Source of the DNA: Gyrodactylus bullatarudis
Taxonomy: Eukaryota > Platyhelminthes > Monogenea > Gyrodactylidea > Gyrodactylidae
Direction of reading: 5' to 3'
Assembly: GCA_012064415.1 (NCBI GenBank)
Contig: SSNU01000187.1
Location: 142,850 to 168,871 of the forward strand
Length of the DNA: 26,022 bases
Shown here: one piece after another, positions 8,701 to 18,830 of the stretch
Position numbering within the stretch: the first letter of the stretch is position 1
Layout: the number at the start of each line of letters is the position of its first letter
The notes under the pieces: model-generated
What the model was told of the DNA's origin: nothing
The model's database searches: none
The model's input: only the letters and a program-made list of their open reading frames with translations
Position numbers and translations under genes: made by a program

Positions 8701-8750
8701 ATGACCATGGCTGAGAATTCTAATATTGACCTAAGTTTTAATAAATTTTA

Positions 8751-9961
8751 ATTTCTCAACTTATTTCTAGGTGGTGCAGTAAGGCCAATGGGAAGAATGA
8801 GTGTATTTCAAAATTGTCTTTTATTCAGATATGATAATTGAGCTAGTTAGCAATGTGGAATTTACTATATAGAATATTGCGATTACAAATACATAAATAA
8901 AGATAAATTTCTTCCTTGATGAGAGGAAATGTCTTTCTATTCCTCTAATAGACATACAATTTATGTCTTTTGTTTCATTCGTTGTGTCTATCCAATGTAT
9001 CATATTCGTTATCGTTAAAAATTACGCAATAATGCAATAAATTTAAAATAGTTTTTACATGGGTATAAGCCAATTTACAAATGATAAATGTAGATAAATA
9101 ATAAGAATATACACAATTTGCCTTACTGTGGGCAGAATCAGGAAGGAATGAGAGAAATTTCATGAAATAATACTGCTTATTTGATTTTATCTTGATTAAA
9201 AGGGAACATTAGACAAATCAATCAAAAGTTTCTTTGCCAAACGCACCAAGAAAGCATTAATTTTGGGGATATTAATTAATGAGATATTTTTTCAAGATTG
9301 ATATCTAATTGATTAGTTGGAATTATTAATTTGAGAAAGAAAATAGAGTTACAGATTACGTGTATTTTTATAAGACTAAAGACAACTTTTCCAAAAATCT
9401 CATATGATCATTGAAATTTGGCCGATTTTTGAGGAAAAAGGCTTCATTTATTTAACGATTATGCAAGAATGATTCAGTAAAATAAGCCCAAATAAAAAAT
9501 TAATTTATCTAAAATATGAAATGTTACCGTGAATCCTGTAAAAAGGTTCTTACGAATCCGTACATGATCTTTCATGAATGGCAAAGTTTTTATCCCATTT
9601 TCAAATAATGTACGTGTGTGAAAACCAAGTTTTATTTTCATAATTATTTTTGAAGGAAAATTTCAAAAGCTTGTCTTTCAGGTGTATTCATACAACTTAA
9701 AAGGTTTTTTATCTCGAAGCTTTTCTCAGAAATATTAACTAACTGTAGCTAGAAATTCTCATGAATTTGATAATCAGAACATACAAAAAATACTGTTTAG
9801 AAAAAATTTAAAAAAATACATTTCATGCTGATTCCAAATATGGTCTTATCATTATTACATCCGTAGGATTACAAAATTAACAAAAAGGAGAATTTTAGGA
9901 AAATTGAAGATAATTTTTCAATCAAAGAAATTCATTAAAAATATCCGCTAAAATTAACATT
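8751..9961. other. No gene recognised
   Basis: Two 60-62 codon minus-strand frames occur here (8821-9003 and 8975-9163), but they have low-complexity composition, no domain and no splice context. The rest is AT-rich, with no feature I can support. Confidence 0.45.
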
Positions 9962-10345
9962 TTAACCTTTAATGTCCCAAATTATTTTTCATCACACAAA
10001 TAAGAAGTTTTGTAACCTTACCAAAATAATTACGCTGATTCCAAATCGAAATTCCATTTTGAAAGCCGGCTTATCATTTCAAAGATAATAGAGGTTAAAA
10101 TTGGCATTTCGGCTCTAAAACTAGCTATCTTCTAAACCATGAGAGATATCGAGCTGTCGATTGCATATTTCAAATCTACGACTATTGTTTTACGATAGAG
10201 AGTTATTTTATTCTTCCCTAAGACCTCAGTAAATAGGTTTGCAAAAAGACGTTCTAAATATAAATTAAATCACCCTTCTTCAAATATTTTGGTTGGCATC
10301 AGTAAAAGGCTTTCTTTATGAATTGAACATATTTTTGTAGCCTAA
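9962..10345 (+). mobile_element. piggyBac-type MITE, copy 3 (3' truncated)
   Basis: TTAA at 9962-9965 is followed by CCTTTAATGTCCCAAATTA, a mutated form of the family terminus. The interior follows the 6598-7107 copy closely, including TTATCATTTCAAAGATAATAG, ATCTTCTAAAC and a TTTATGAATT.AA.ATATTTTTGTAGCC block. After this the similarity stops and the right terminal repeat is absent, so the copy is truncated. Confidence 0.6.
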
Positions 10346-10439
10346 ATTAATCGTATTTTTTTACTAGAATATGCAGTACTGATTAAAAATACCTTACGAA
10401 CCTATTTCTAAAACTGCATTCAAAATTCAGATTTTAATC

Positions 10440-10960
10440 GATTGTAGTAGAAAAGTTCATTAAAGATAGTTGGCGCTAATTCAAAAATCCTCATTTTCAA
10501 TTGCAATTTGGGGTATCTAAGCAAAATTTAAAATACATGGCTTAATAGGAACTTCTTTACGTTGAAAAATTCTCTTTAAAATGAGCTTTGCACATCTGGA
10601 TGTTAAAAAGTTTGCCTCTCTCTAATCAATGATCCAAAATTTAAAAGTTTAACTTTTTCTTGAAAACGGTAGGTTTCTTTATAACTTTATGGGCCAATTC
10701 GAATTCTTTGTCTAATGCTGATCTCGAATATCTGCATTCAACTGCTTCAAATCTTAGGAATCGATAAAAATTTTGAGTTCGAAAGTTGAAAAAGTGGAAA
10801 TTGGTAAATTTTTTTTATTTCCCTAATTTATTGACGTATCTCGTTATGGAATTCGAAAAATAAATTTCTTCCTGACTTTCCGAAGAAAAATATTGAGTCT
10901 TTTGGTAAAAAAATAAATTTTCATCTTCATGTCAACTAGCTTTAATTTTTTTGACTTGTG
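10440..10960. repeat. Dispersed repeat family B, copy
   Basis: Shared blocks with 20160-20430 include a CTGCATTCAACTGCTTCAAATCTT-type block (20160-20430 reads CAGCATTCAACTGCTTC), a 'GA.TTTCCGAAGAAAAATATT' block and TTTCATCTTCATGTCAAC near the end. GTTGGCGCTAATTC near the left resembles the GGCGCTACTTC block of the foldback family. No coding sequence was seen. The ends are approximate. Confidence 0.5.
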
Positions 10961-12143
10961 AAAATACTCTTCTAGACTAATCATTTGACAATCTAAGTTT
11001 GAGTCATTTGAAATCAACTTCCATAAAAAATTTCTAAAAGATTATTGTTGGATTTTAATTCAATTTTATTGTTAAAATAAATATTTATATTCTGATCTGA
11101 GACGATGATTGTAATCAGAACTGCAGACTGAGAAGGAGATAAATAATAATAAGAAAATAATTAATTCTCCACTCCTGCATTTTCCCATTATATTTTACTG
11201 TATTATTTTGTATGCAAACAAAGAAGAACTTTATCTCCGGGGAATAGGGAAAATCTTGTGTATCTTACAATGGATCACGAATGAATGGAGAGGGGAAAGA
11301 AATTCAAAAAAAACTCTCTAGCTTATATCAATTTACTGAAAAAATTGAATTATATATGTGTAGAATCTTTACTGAAGATATATGACTATATTGTATGGGT
11401 AAGAAATCATTTTCAAGTAATTAATTTAGCGAAAAAAGATATCTATCTGGTTACAGGTAGTATTCTGGAATAATTTCCGAGACGCTAGAATGATTCAATG
11501 CTGAATATGAATAATTCTTCTGGTTTTGAACTCTAAGCGTCTGGGATATTATTCTTGCTCGAAAACAGGCAGCATGATAACTTTTCTGGTGTTCGAACAT
11601 CCTCGAAGTATATCCTGTAAAAAAACACAATGATCTTTAATATTAATCTGTTTAAATTCTTACCCATGAGTTAGGTATTATGGTTCACACAACTTAATAA
11701 AGTTCCAGCCCAATTAGAATCCTGGAGAATTCTCATTTTCATAATGGTTCTTAAAAATTTAAATCTTGCGCCAAAATTTTTTGATTTAATTTCAACTGCA
11801 TTTAATGTTTTTATAGATAAAGTTTCTTGTAAATTACTGTATCAATTTTATCTTAATTTTCACAATATATTAATCACAGAAAGCAATTTTTCATTATCTA
11901 TAACAGGAGTAAATTGATCAGATACAGCTTTTTTACAGAAATATTAAATTTTCTTTTGTTTAAGCTTATCAAGAAAATATCGCAAAATTTTTTTTGGTTC
12001 TGATTCTGAAGGATCCTAAACCAAATATGTCTACTCTCCTTACTTTCCCAATACCCATATTCTAATCCATAATAGTTGTTGACATGGTCAATCAGGACAA
12101 CAATTGAAATTACAGGGAGGAGTGAGGTGAGTAAATATCATGA
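10961..12143. other. No gene recognised; one weak exon-like block
   Basis: A 62-codon plus frame at 11285-11473 has no recognisable domain. On the minus strand a good acceptor (poly-T then ACAG, ending at 11615) opens into a frame of about 54 codons ending at 11451, and into a shorter one ending at 11533. Neither resembles a known protein and no clear donor was found, so I do not call an exon. Confidence 0.35.
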
Positions 12144-12175
12144 TACAGTCGTGGACAGAACTTGTGGAGTGAACC
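12144..12175 (+). mobile_element. Solo Tc1-like terminal repeat (candidate)
   Basis: TA (12144-12145) is followed by CAGTCGTGGACAGAACTTG, which matches the typical start of Tc1-family terminal repeats (TA-CAGT.GTGGACA). No matching inverted end or Tc1 transposase was found nearby. It is therefore a relic or a chance match. Confidence 0.3.
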
Positions 12176-13229
12176 TTTGCGAGAAATCGCGTGAATATTT
12201 TCGGTATATTCCTGATGAATTATTGGTATATTGTTAAGAGAAAACATATGGAATCGTTAAATTTCGGATAAAAATCTTAGAACACTATGATGTAAAAATC
12301 ATGAATATAAGATTGCAAGATAAATTATAAATGGATTAAATTTCAATAAATATGCTATTTTAATGCATAATCCTTATAAAGTATGCTTATTTAAAAAATT
12401 TTCATCTCAATAAATCTCAGTTTTGTCTTAAATAAAGAGAATGGAGGAGATGAAATCTCAAATTTTATGAATATTATAAATCATAGATAAGAGTCAATTA
12501 TATTGAAGAAATGGAAACATTATAATATAACTGTTTGTCCTCTTAAATTTTCGGAGATAAAAGGGATATGTTTTCGATTGAAAGTAGTAAAATTATGAAT
12601 TAGGAAATTTCTCCTTTTTAGAATTTATATATAAAAATTTACACATGTAAAGTTAAAAGTAAAACTCAAAAAATAAAAAATCTAAAATTGTTTAAGCTCA
12701 TCAATTTAGAAATATCTGAAAAAATATCATACGAATATGAAGAATTTTTATAAAATAAAACAAGTTTATATTTTGTTTTTCTTAAATAAACAGAACCTTT
12801 TCGTAATGAATAATTATATTATATTTTCATATTTTATTAATTTTAACATGAAACGCTTATTTAGGGAATAGACTTTTTAATAGTTCGATAGAGCAACTAA
12901 AATTAAGTATCACTCATACTCAACCTGTTTAACAGCTCATTATAACATCGTTTGATCTCATTTTTTAACCAGACTTGGAAGAATTTTATTTTAAGCTTAT
13001 GTTTGCTGACAGGGTCTTTCAAAACATCCATTAATCATTTATATATAGTTCTTAATAATTTTCTGACTGGTAAATCTATTCATTTTCCTGAATAATAGCA
13101 GAATGAAAAAGTCAAAAAGTCCAATTTTTCATAAACTCATGAATTTCTTCTTTCGGTATAATTTATACGGATCTATCTTACCAATTTACAAATCCTATAC
13201 ATTTAATGATCAGAATTTATTTGTCTTTC
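12176..13229. other. No gene recognised
   Basis: Very AT-rich sequence with no open frame, exon-like block or repeat that I could place. Confidence 0.45.
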
Positions 13230-14011
13230 TATTGAGGCCCTTTTCAGCTAGATATTTTGTGAAGTTAGATACACAGGGTCTTAAATGTGTTCCTATATAT
13301 CGAAATATGACTTATTACAATACTACTTTTAAATAAAAATGGTGTAAAACGACTTTTGAAAGAAGGGTTTTTGTAGAATATTTTCACAACCCATAAGATG
13401 GCCTTAAATCTAGCAATGAAGAAACCTGCATTGGTTGGCACAATTCGCAAAATTCTTACTTTTCTGTCGCCTTCTTTTCAAACGATAAAGATAGATCCTG
13501 GTAAATTGAATATATATTTGATGGCCCAATATCAATTCTCCGTTAAAAATAAGCCAGACTTGATGCATTCTACCCTCCATCAACTGACTAATGTCACTAG
13601 ATCAAAACCAGAAATGATCGAGTATTATAACAAAACCTAATATAGAAGATCTAAACAGAGATCTATCAATATTCTGGAATATCTCAGATGGGGCAACATA
13701 TTATGCCTCTTTTTTGCATTCCATAAAATGGCTGGGTGATCAAATTACTAAAAGATGTATACGAAGAATATTTCTAAACGAGATAATCTATCAGCTCATG
13801 GGAGTGGAATCAAAGCAGAAAGAAAATATTGGTGCCAAAAGACGAAGAACTTGGTTCTGAAATAACACCAAAGAATGGAAGATGCTTCTTTTGTTTTAGA
13901 ACCAAATATGTTAAATATCTTGCAGAAAAATCACCATACCATCTGGATTTATTTCGAATGTCAAAAGTCTTGAAATATATCTTGTCAGATGTGATATTTT
14001 ATTATTTTTAA
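13230..14011 (+). pseudogene. piggyBac-family transposase fossil (middle to C-terminus)
   Basis: Three frames together follow the second half of a piggyBac/PGBD transposase. 13230-13336 has GLKCVPIYRNMTYYN, resembling 'YGLK...CDA.TYY'. 13398-13640 has KKPALVGTIRK, then DLMHSTLHQLTN and KPEMIEYYNKT, resembling 'TLVGTMRKNK', 'LLSTMH' and 'KPEII.FYN.T'. Near 13690-13735 another frame reads WGNILCLFFAFHKMAG, resembling the 'RWP..IFY..I..AG' block. Then come RRIFLNEIIYQLM and a cysteine block GRCFFC at 13870-13890, the start of the C-terminal zinc region. Stops and frameshifts separate the pieces. The catalytic Asp positions after 'YN.T' (GGVD) and in 'DNF' are missing, so it is dead. It could be any piggyBac lineage. 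Confidence 0.62.
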
Positions 14012-14928
14012 TATCTTTTTATATATAAATAAGAATGGAATGTGTAAAATCACCAACTTCCAGGTATTATAGCTTACCTAACTTGATGAAGCCCAAAACC
14101 CATATCCTAGGCCATAAAAAATAACCATTTTAATGAAAAACATATTAAGTGAACAAGATATTCATGAATTTACTTAGTACATTGAAAGAATTCGTTTAAT
14201 ATTAGCCATTAATAGGAAAAAATTGAAATTTAACAGTGAAGTATTCTCGACATGATCTTCAAGACAAAATAACGCTTAGCACTCAGAAATTTATTGATAA
14301 AATTTGTAAGTAAGATGCTAAAATTTCCTCCCACACTAAAGTTCATTAATGAAAATCTTGAAGAAAACATTGGATTTAGAAGATTACAGATTTAAGAGTG
14401 AAAGAAAACATTTTTTTAATATTCAGGATATTTTAATAAATAGATTTTGAAAAATAAATTTTAAACCAAAGAGAAACTTCATAAGAATCTTTGGAATCAA
14501 TTTCAACATGCAAATTTGAATCCATCATCTAAACTTTGATGGGTATGGTTCAAACCAATTCAAGTTTTATCAACATAATAGATACAGTAACTTTTTTTAT
14601 GATTCTTGTTTTATTTGTAACCAGTCAAGTATCAGATAAGATTTGCATTGCAATTTTAAGAGTTCTTTCTAAGAGTCACGCCTGAATTTTCTTTGGGAAT
14701 CTAATGAAATTTACTCTAAAAGCGGAATCTTGATAGTTAAATGTAGAGGAATCTGAGACCACATCATTGATGAGAAATCTATAACTAATGACTAGAGTAA
14801 GCAAAAAAGAGAATCTTTTAAAATAAAAATTTAATTGTTCACGATCTTGGGTTGTGTGGGCTATAATAAAGTATCAAATTATTGAGTTGATTTTGATAAC
14901 GGAAGAGTCTATGGTATGTTGAACTTTG
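14012..14928. other. No gene recognised
   Basis: AT-rich sequence right of the piggyBac fossil. An AATAAA on the minus strand near 14608 lies about 320 bases past the stop of the frame at 14929-15240 and could serve as its poly(A) signal. Nothing else was supported. Confidence 0.4.
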
Positions 14929-15240
14929 TCATAGATTTGTGACTAGATTATGATTCAATAATTTAGTAGAAGATTGGCTAAGATCTTGTTGTAAAAATAT
15001 CATTTCTTGATTGAGATCATTATAATTAAGGTATGGATTTTGATTGAAAATTAACACCCGATTGACAGGATACGCTGAGAAAGAGGATCGATTCTTCATC
15101 CTAACTAGATACGTTATGAGAAGAAGTTTCATAATCTCAGTTGTATGATTGATTGGCGGAACATCTTCCCCTTGACTGTAACTTGCAAACAGGATTAAAG
15201 TGGAGATGAGTAGGAATAATGGAACAGTGATAATCCGCAT
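14929..15240 (-). CDS. Possible small secreted protein, family unknown
   Basis: The frame from the Met at 15240 gives 103 residues. It begins MRIITVPLFLLISTLILFA, a typical signal peptide with cleavage probably near SQG|EDVPP. The remainder has no cysteine and no clear dibasic cleavage sites, with one N-linked site (NHT) and a polar C-terminus rich in Asn, Gln and Leu. I do not recognise the family. The frame stays open to a Met at 15309, but a good acceptor-like CATCTCAACAAG just upstream of 15257 favours the shorter start, with a 5' untranslated exon before it. The block is richer in GC than its surroundings, which favours coding. It could still be a chance frame; a neuropeptide or other secreted product is only a guess. 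Confidence 0.38.
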   Translation of the reverse strand: MRIITVPLFLLISTLILFASYSQGEDVPPINHTTEIMKLLLITYLVRMKNRSSFSAYPVNRVLIFNQNPYLNYNDLNQEMIFLQQDLSQSSTKLLNHNLVTNL

Positions 15241-15885
15241 TCTAATGTTGTGAGTCCTTGTTGAGATGAAAATCAACAGAGAGCCAACAGAAATATGAGT
15301 TAATGTCAAATAATCTTTGTTAATAATTTCTCGATTCTCTTAGAGTGAGAAATGTTAGCCACACAGAGCAACTTCCAATAAAGAGAACATGTGAAGTACG
15401 AAAATAGAGAAAAAAAACATCGAATGAAAAAAGAGATAGAAAAAAGAAGTTTATTTTTCTTTTACTTTGACAGCCAGACCTCGATGAAAGTTTCAGAGCC
15501 TTGGTGAGAAATTATTATTATTACTGCATTTCAGATTTTAATCTTAAACCTTAAGAAATTATTTTTCCAGTTTACTTGATAAAAAACATTAAATAGAAAA
15601 TTATGAAAAGCTTTTCTTGTAAAGTTTACACCACCCCCATAAACAATTTGATATCGAAACTCTGTATCAATCTGATCAGAATTTAATTTCCTACAAAATA
15701 ATATGAAAATCTCAAAATTTTGCTATTTTTCGGAAAAAGATTAAAACTAACTAATAGTATTACTAAAAAGTATGTGGACAAAAGAAAAAGTTTTTTTTTC
15801 TCGAAAAAGAGGGTTGAGCCCTTTCTCGTACGTATTTTTGGATAATCTTAAAAATTCCAAATAAATAACCTGTTAATAAGTTTAT

Positions 15886-15969
15886 CTAATTATTATTCCT
15901 GATAACTTGTGATTTGTTTGCATTCACAGAAGCCAGAACAGTTGAGAAGAGAATAAACATGTTGAACAT
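15886..15969 (-). CDS. Short signal-peptide-like frame (candidate first exon)
   Basis: The minus strand from ATG at 15967-15969 encodes MFNMFILFSTVLASVNA followed by a few polar residues, with a stop at 15886-15888 (27 residues). It looks like a signal peptide. Possible donors (GTGAAT within the ASV codons, or GTTATC) are weak. A TATA-like and initiator-like pair lie upstream at 16077-16118 at reasonable spacing. It could be a first exon whose product continues downstream, or chance. The start region overlaps a 19-base palindrome. Confidence 0.25.
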   Translation of the reverse strand: MFNMFILFSTVLASVNANKSQVIRNNN

Positions 15970-16076
15970 GTTTGCATTTAATCACCGAGGAGCGATCATG
16001 CTTGAATCGATCACTTTTCCATCTTACAGTCTTCCATTGGGAATGAATGAATGTTCACGTCAATGAAAGGAGGCAT

Positions 16077-16118
16077 GAATGAATACATTCTCTGCATCAC
16101 ATATGTAAATATATAAAG
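16077..16118 (-). promoter_or_regulatory. Candidate core promoter (TATA and Inr)
   Basis: On the minus strand TATATAT begins at about 16115 and TCATTC, which fits the arthropod initiator TCAKTY, is at 16077-16082. The distance is about 35 bases, slightly more than the usual 30. A CRE-like TGACGTGA lies about 25 bases further downstream. It would drive the signal-peptide frame at 15969. TATA-like runs are frequent in AT-rich DNA, so this is only suggestive. Confidence 0.25.
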
Positions 16119-16178
16119 ATGAACGAACAAGCATTCAACATCTGTGTGTGTAAAAAGATTACTCTACATATCATACTG

Positions 16179-16205
16179 TTACTACTACTACTATTATTAC
16201 TATTA
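16179..16205 (+). repeat. Trinucleotide microsatellite (ACT/ATT)
   Basis: A run of ACT units grading into ATT units. Ordinary simple repeat. Confidence 0.7.
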
Positions 16206-16651
16206 GGACTAAAGAGTAAATTAGGAAATGAGTAATCGATAACTGTATAAATTCATTCATGAGAAATGTTATTACTCTCGAGTATTATCTATACCTTTAT
16301 TCATGGAGGAACTTTGTACGTATATTTTTTATATAGGGGATCAGTGAAATGGCGAGTTTGTTTGTTTCTCGAATGAGAATAAAAATTTGAATAGATATTA
16401 ACGCAAATATTGAGTAGACCATGTTTGTTTCAATCTATTGTACCGTACTGTTCAAATGGACTTGATTTTAATGAAGATTATCTTCTACAAGTAAGGAATC
16501 CATTTCGAAAATGATGATATTGTTTGTTCTTAATGAAATCTACTATTGAATCAATTATAATTGATAATTATCGAGTAGGAGATAACCTTAGTGATTTATC
16601 AAAATGTAGGTGATAATTTTTACCAAAATAATACCCTAAATAAAGATAAAG
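16206..16651. other. No gene recognised
   Basis: AT-rich sequence between the microsatellite and the foldback. Only very short open frames occur, for example a 13-codon frame near 16351. Confidence 0.4.
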
Positions 16652-17392
16652 CTAGTTAATATGAAGATGGGAATTTATGGTTTTTACAAAATTCTCAATT
16701 GTTTTATCAAGAAATCGAATTTGATCAAGATTTTTTAGAATCTAGATCATGAGGCCCTCTTTCACGACACGGAGAAAAAATTTTGGAAAAAAACAATTTT
16801 TAAGGAAAATACGGCAAATTTGAAATCTTGAAGTAGCGCCAAATTCCCATATTTTTGAACTTTGAGTTGAAAATTTTTGTTGATTTCAATGTGAGAAAGT
16901 GATCAAAAGTTGATTCTTAGGATCACAATTATTCAAAGAAATTGAATATGCTGAATCTGGTTTTAAGAATCACCCCATATTCGTGTCAAAATCAAATTTT
17001 GAATTTTTCATCATTTTCCCTACTTGAAAGTCGATGAAATTTAATATTTCAAGATACCTGAAAAATGACGAATTTATCAAAATTTTTATGATGATCATCT
17101 GTTTTTTTTGTCTTATTGTGATCCTAAGAATCAACTTTTGATCACTTTCTCACATTGAAATCAACAAAAATTTTCAACTCAAAGTTCAAAAATATGGGAA
17201 TTTGGCGCTACTTCAAGATTTCAAATTTGCCGTATTTTCCTTAAAAATTGTTTTTTTCCAAAATTTTTTCTCCGTGTCGTGAAAGAGGGCCTCATGATCT
17301 AGATTCTAAAAAATCTTGATCAAATTCGATTTCTTGATAAAACAATTGAGAATTTTGTAAAAACCATAAATTCCCATCTTCATATTATCTAG
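16652..17392. mobile_element. Foldback element with 271-bp perfect inverted repeats
   Basis: The left arm 16659-16929 and right arm 17115-17385 are exact reverse complements by eye over 271 bp, with a 185-bp centre. TA flanks both outer ends (16657-16658 and 17386-17387), consistent with a TA target duplication. Beyond it the flanks CTAGT and TCTAG suggest insertion at the middle of a near-palindromic target, CTAGTTATCTAG. The terminal sequence is ATATGAAGATGGGAATTTA. It contains no coding sequence. Diverged relatives (family A) are at 2335, 4455 and 5420. The perfect arms contrast with the divergence of the relatives, so this copy is recent or its arms are homogenised. TA target preference would suit the Tc1/mariner superfamily, but the transposase is unknown. 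Confidence 0.85.
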
Positions 17393-18775
17393 GTGTACAT
17401 AGTTTCATTGAAAATTTATAAAAAATTCCTAGTTCGATCCTTGACTAAAAGTTTGATTTTGAATAATCCCAATAAATAGGATCTGAGAATTAAGCTTCGG
17501 AAAATTTCTAATTCTGTAAGATACATTTGAAATGATTCTGAATTACAGAAAGTTTACAGGTATCTTTAAAGAAATGCGAAATTTTGAAAATCTGTAAATG
17601 ATTTGCTGTGAATAACTAGAATAGGTTCTTCTATGGATCAAGAATAATTTTATTGAGTATGATATTTTTCCATTACAGTCATCTCTGGTAAGCTAAAACG
17701 AAGTTAAATGTCTAGAAAAGCAGTCGTTCCAATAAAGTACAGAAGTTACAGCCTTAAGACCTTGTTATTGTACAATATCTCAAAAAATAAAATCTAATAT
17801 TATCAGAAATGGTTGAAAAATTCAATCACCTAACAGATAGGTACTATTCGTTGAGATATTAATTTTTCTTTAGATGCAAAAGATGATTTATTAATGTTAG
17901 CATATTTAAAAAAAATTATTCATAATCAAAATTATACGCTTTTCCTGTTTAAAATGATTGAATTCTGTAAGTTTATAGAAATAATTTTTACAGGAATTTA
18001 CAGTGTCATGAATTTCCCGAAGCTTAGTGAATCTTGTATGATTAAGGTTTAACAAAAAAAGGGGGAATAAGGTAACTGCTCGAAAAAAAAGAAAGAACGA
18101 ATGATGGAGAAATCTATCATTTTAAAAATTCATCAACCGATTTATACAACTGTCAGAATGAATGAATGGGATTGTCCCCATATGGAATAACTGTCAACAA
18201 TTTTATCCATCATTCTGATAAGTGAATTTCATAGGAAATGTAGAAAAGTGTAAAAATTCTACGTTCAAATTAAATAGGATTAAATGTTTAGTAATTTCAC
18301 AGAACTTTTGACCAATAGGAATTCAGTGAAAGCACTCTTTATATAAGATTATTTTAAGTCCTTAAGTTATAATGTCTAATTAAATTCATTAGTAAGTAAG
18401 AAAATTGTAACTTAATTCGAATTTTTCACTTTTGATAATGCACAAAATTTCCAGCTTGTAAAAGTTGCTTTTAAGAACCATAATTAGGAAGAAATCAAAT
18501 ATGCTTAACCGATAAGATGAGAACTGAGCCTTGATTAAATATATCCGTATAGACGATAGTATTTCTGTGCTATTCTTCTATTAACACAATATTCTTTCTA
18601 TCAATGGGCATATCAATGCAACGAAACTTGTGACAAATTTTTCATTTAACTCATTAAAATTTTTTGATGCGTTTCAAAAATATCATATATATATAGTTGT
18701 GAGATAAGAAATGGAACTTTTATTCTCCAAAATTAATATGAATTCAAACAAATTTGGAACCATTAGAAAGATAAA
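17393..18775. other. No gene recognised
   Basis: AT-rich sequence without a supported frame. A short stretch near 18095-18225 contains GAATGATGGA and its complement TCCATCATTC about 110 bases apart, too short and isolated to name. Confidence 0.4.
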
Positions 18776-18830
18776 AGGGAATAGAAGCGTTGCCCCACAA
18801 CGTTAAAGACCCGGGTTCGAATCATGGCTT
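18776..18830 (+). repeat. tRNA-derived SINE or tRNA relic (candidate)
   Basis: CCCGGGTTCGAATC contains a perfect pol III B box, GGTTCGAATC (18814-18823), in a locally GC-rich block. The T-stem is only partly complementary (CCGGG against CATGG) and no good A box or acceptor stem could be folded, so it is not a functional tRNA gene. A tRNA-related SINE fragment is the likeliest source. Confidence 0.35.

Larger units (their letters stand above)
8497..8750. repeat. Palindrome with 100-bp arms carrying hammerhead-like motifs
   Basis: The left arm 8497-8596 is the reverse complement of the right arm 8651-8750, with only a few differences and no length change. The 54-bp centre is unrelated. Each arm contains CTGAAGA, a hairpin and CGAAACGTTTGG, arranged so the motifs point away from the centre. 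The arms have no coding meaning; open frames across them are by-products. It looks like two ends of a hammerhead-bearing retroelement (Penelope-like) joined tail to tail, or a small foldback element. No target duplication was identified. Confidence 0.8.

Noticed and set aside
11285..11473. 62-codon plus-strand frame
   Set aside because: Lys/Leu/Ile/Tyr-rich low-complexity translation without domain, splice context or neighbours.
11451..11614. Exon-like block after a strong minus-strand acceptor
   Set aside because: The frame of about 54 codons does not match SGSM3 or any family I know, and no convincing donor is present.
12117..12127. Possible 11-base microexon between an AG and GTGAGT on the plus strand
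   Set aside because: There is no neighbouring exon to join; a chance pairing of splice signals.
15921..16064. Plus-strand frame of about 43 codons after an acceptor-like CATTCACAG
   Set aside because: No upstream exon and no similarity; the same bases read better as a signal-peptide start on the other strand.
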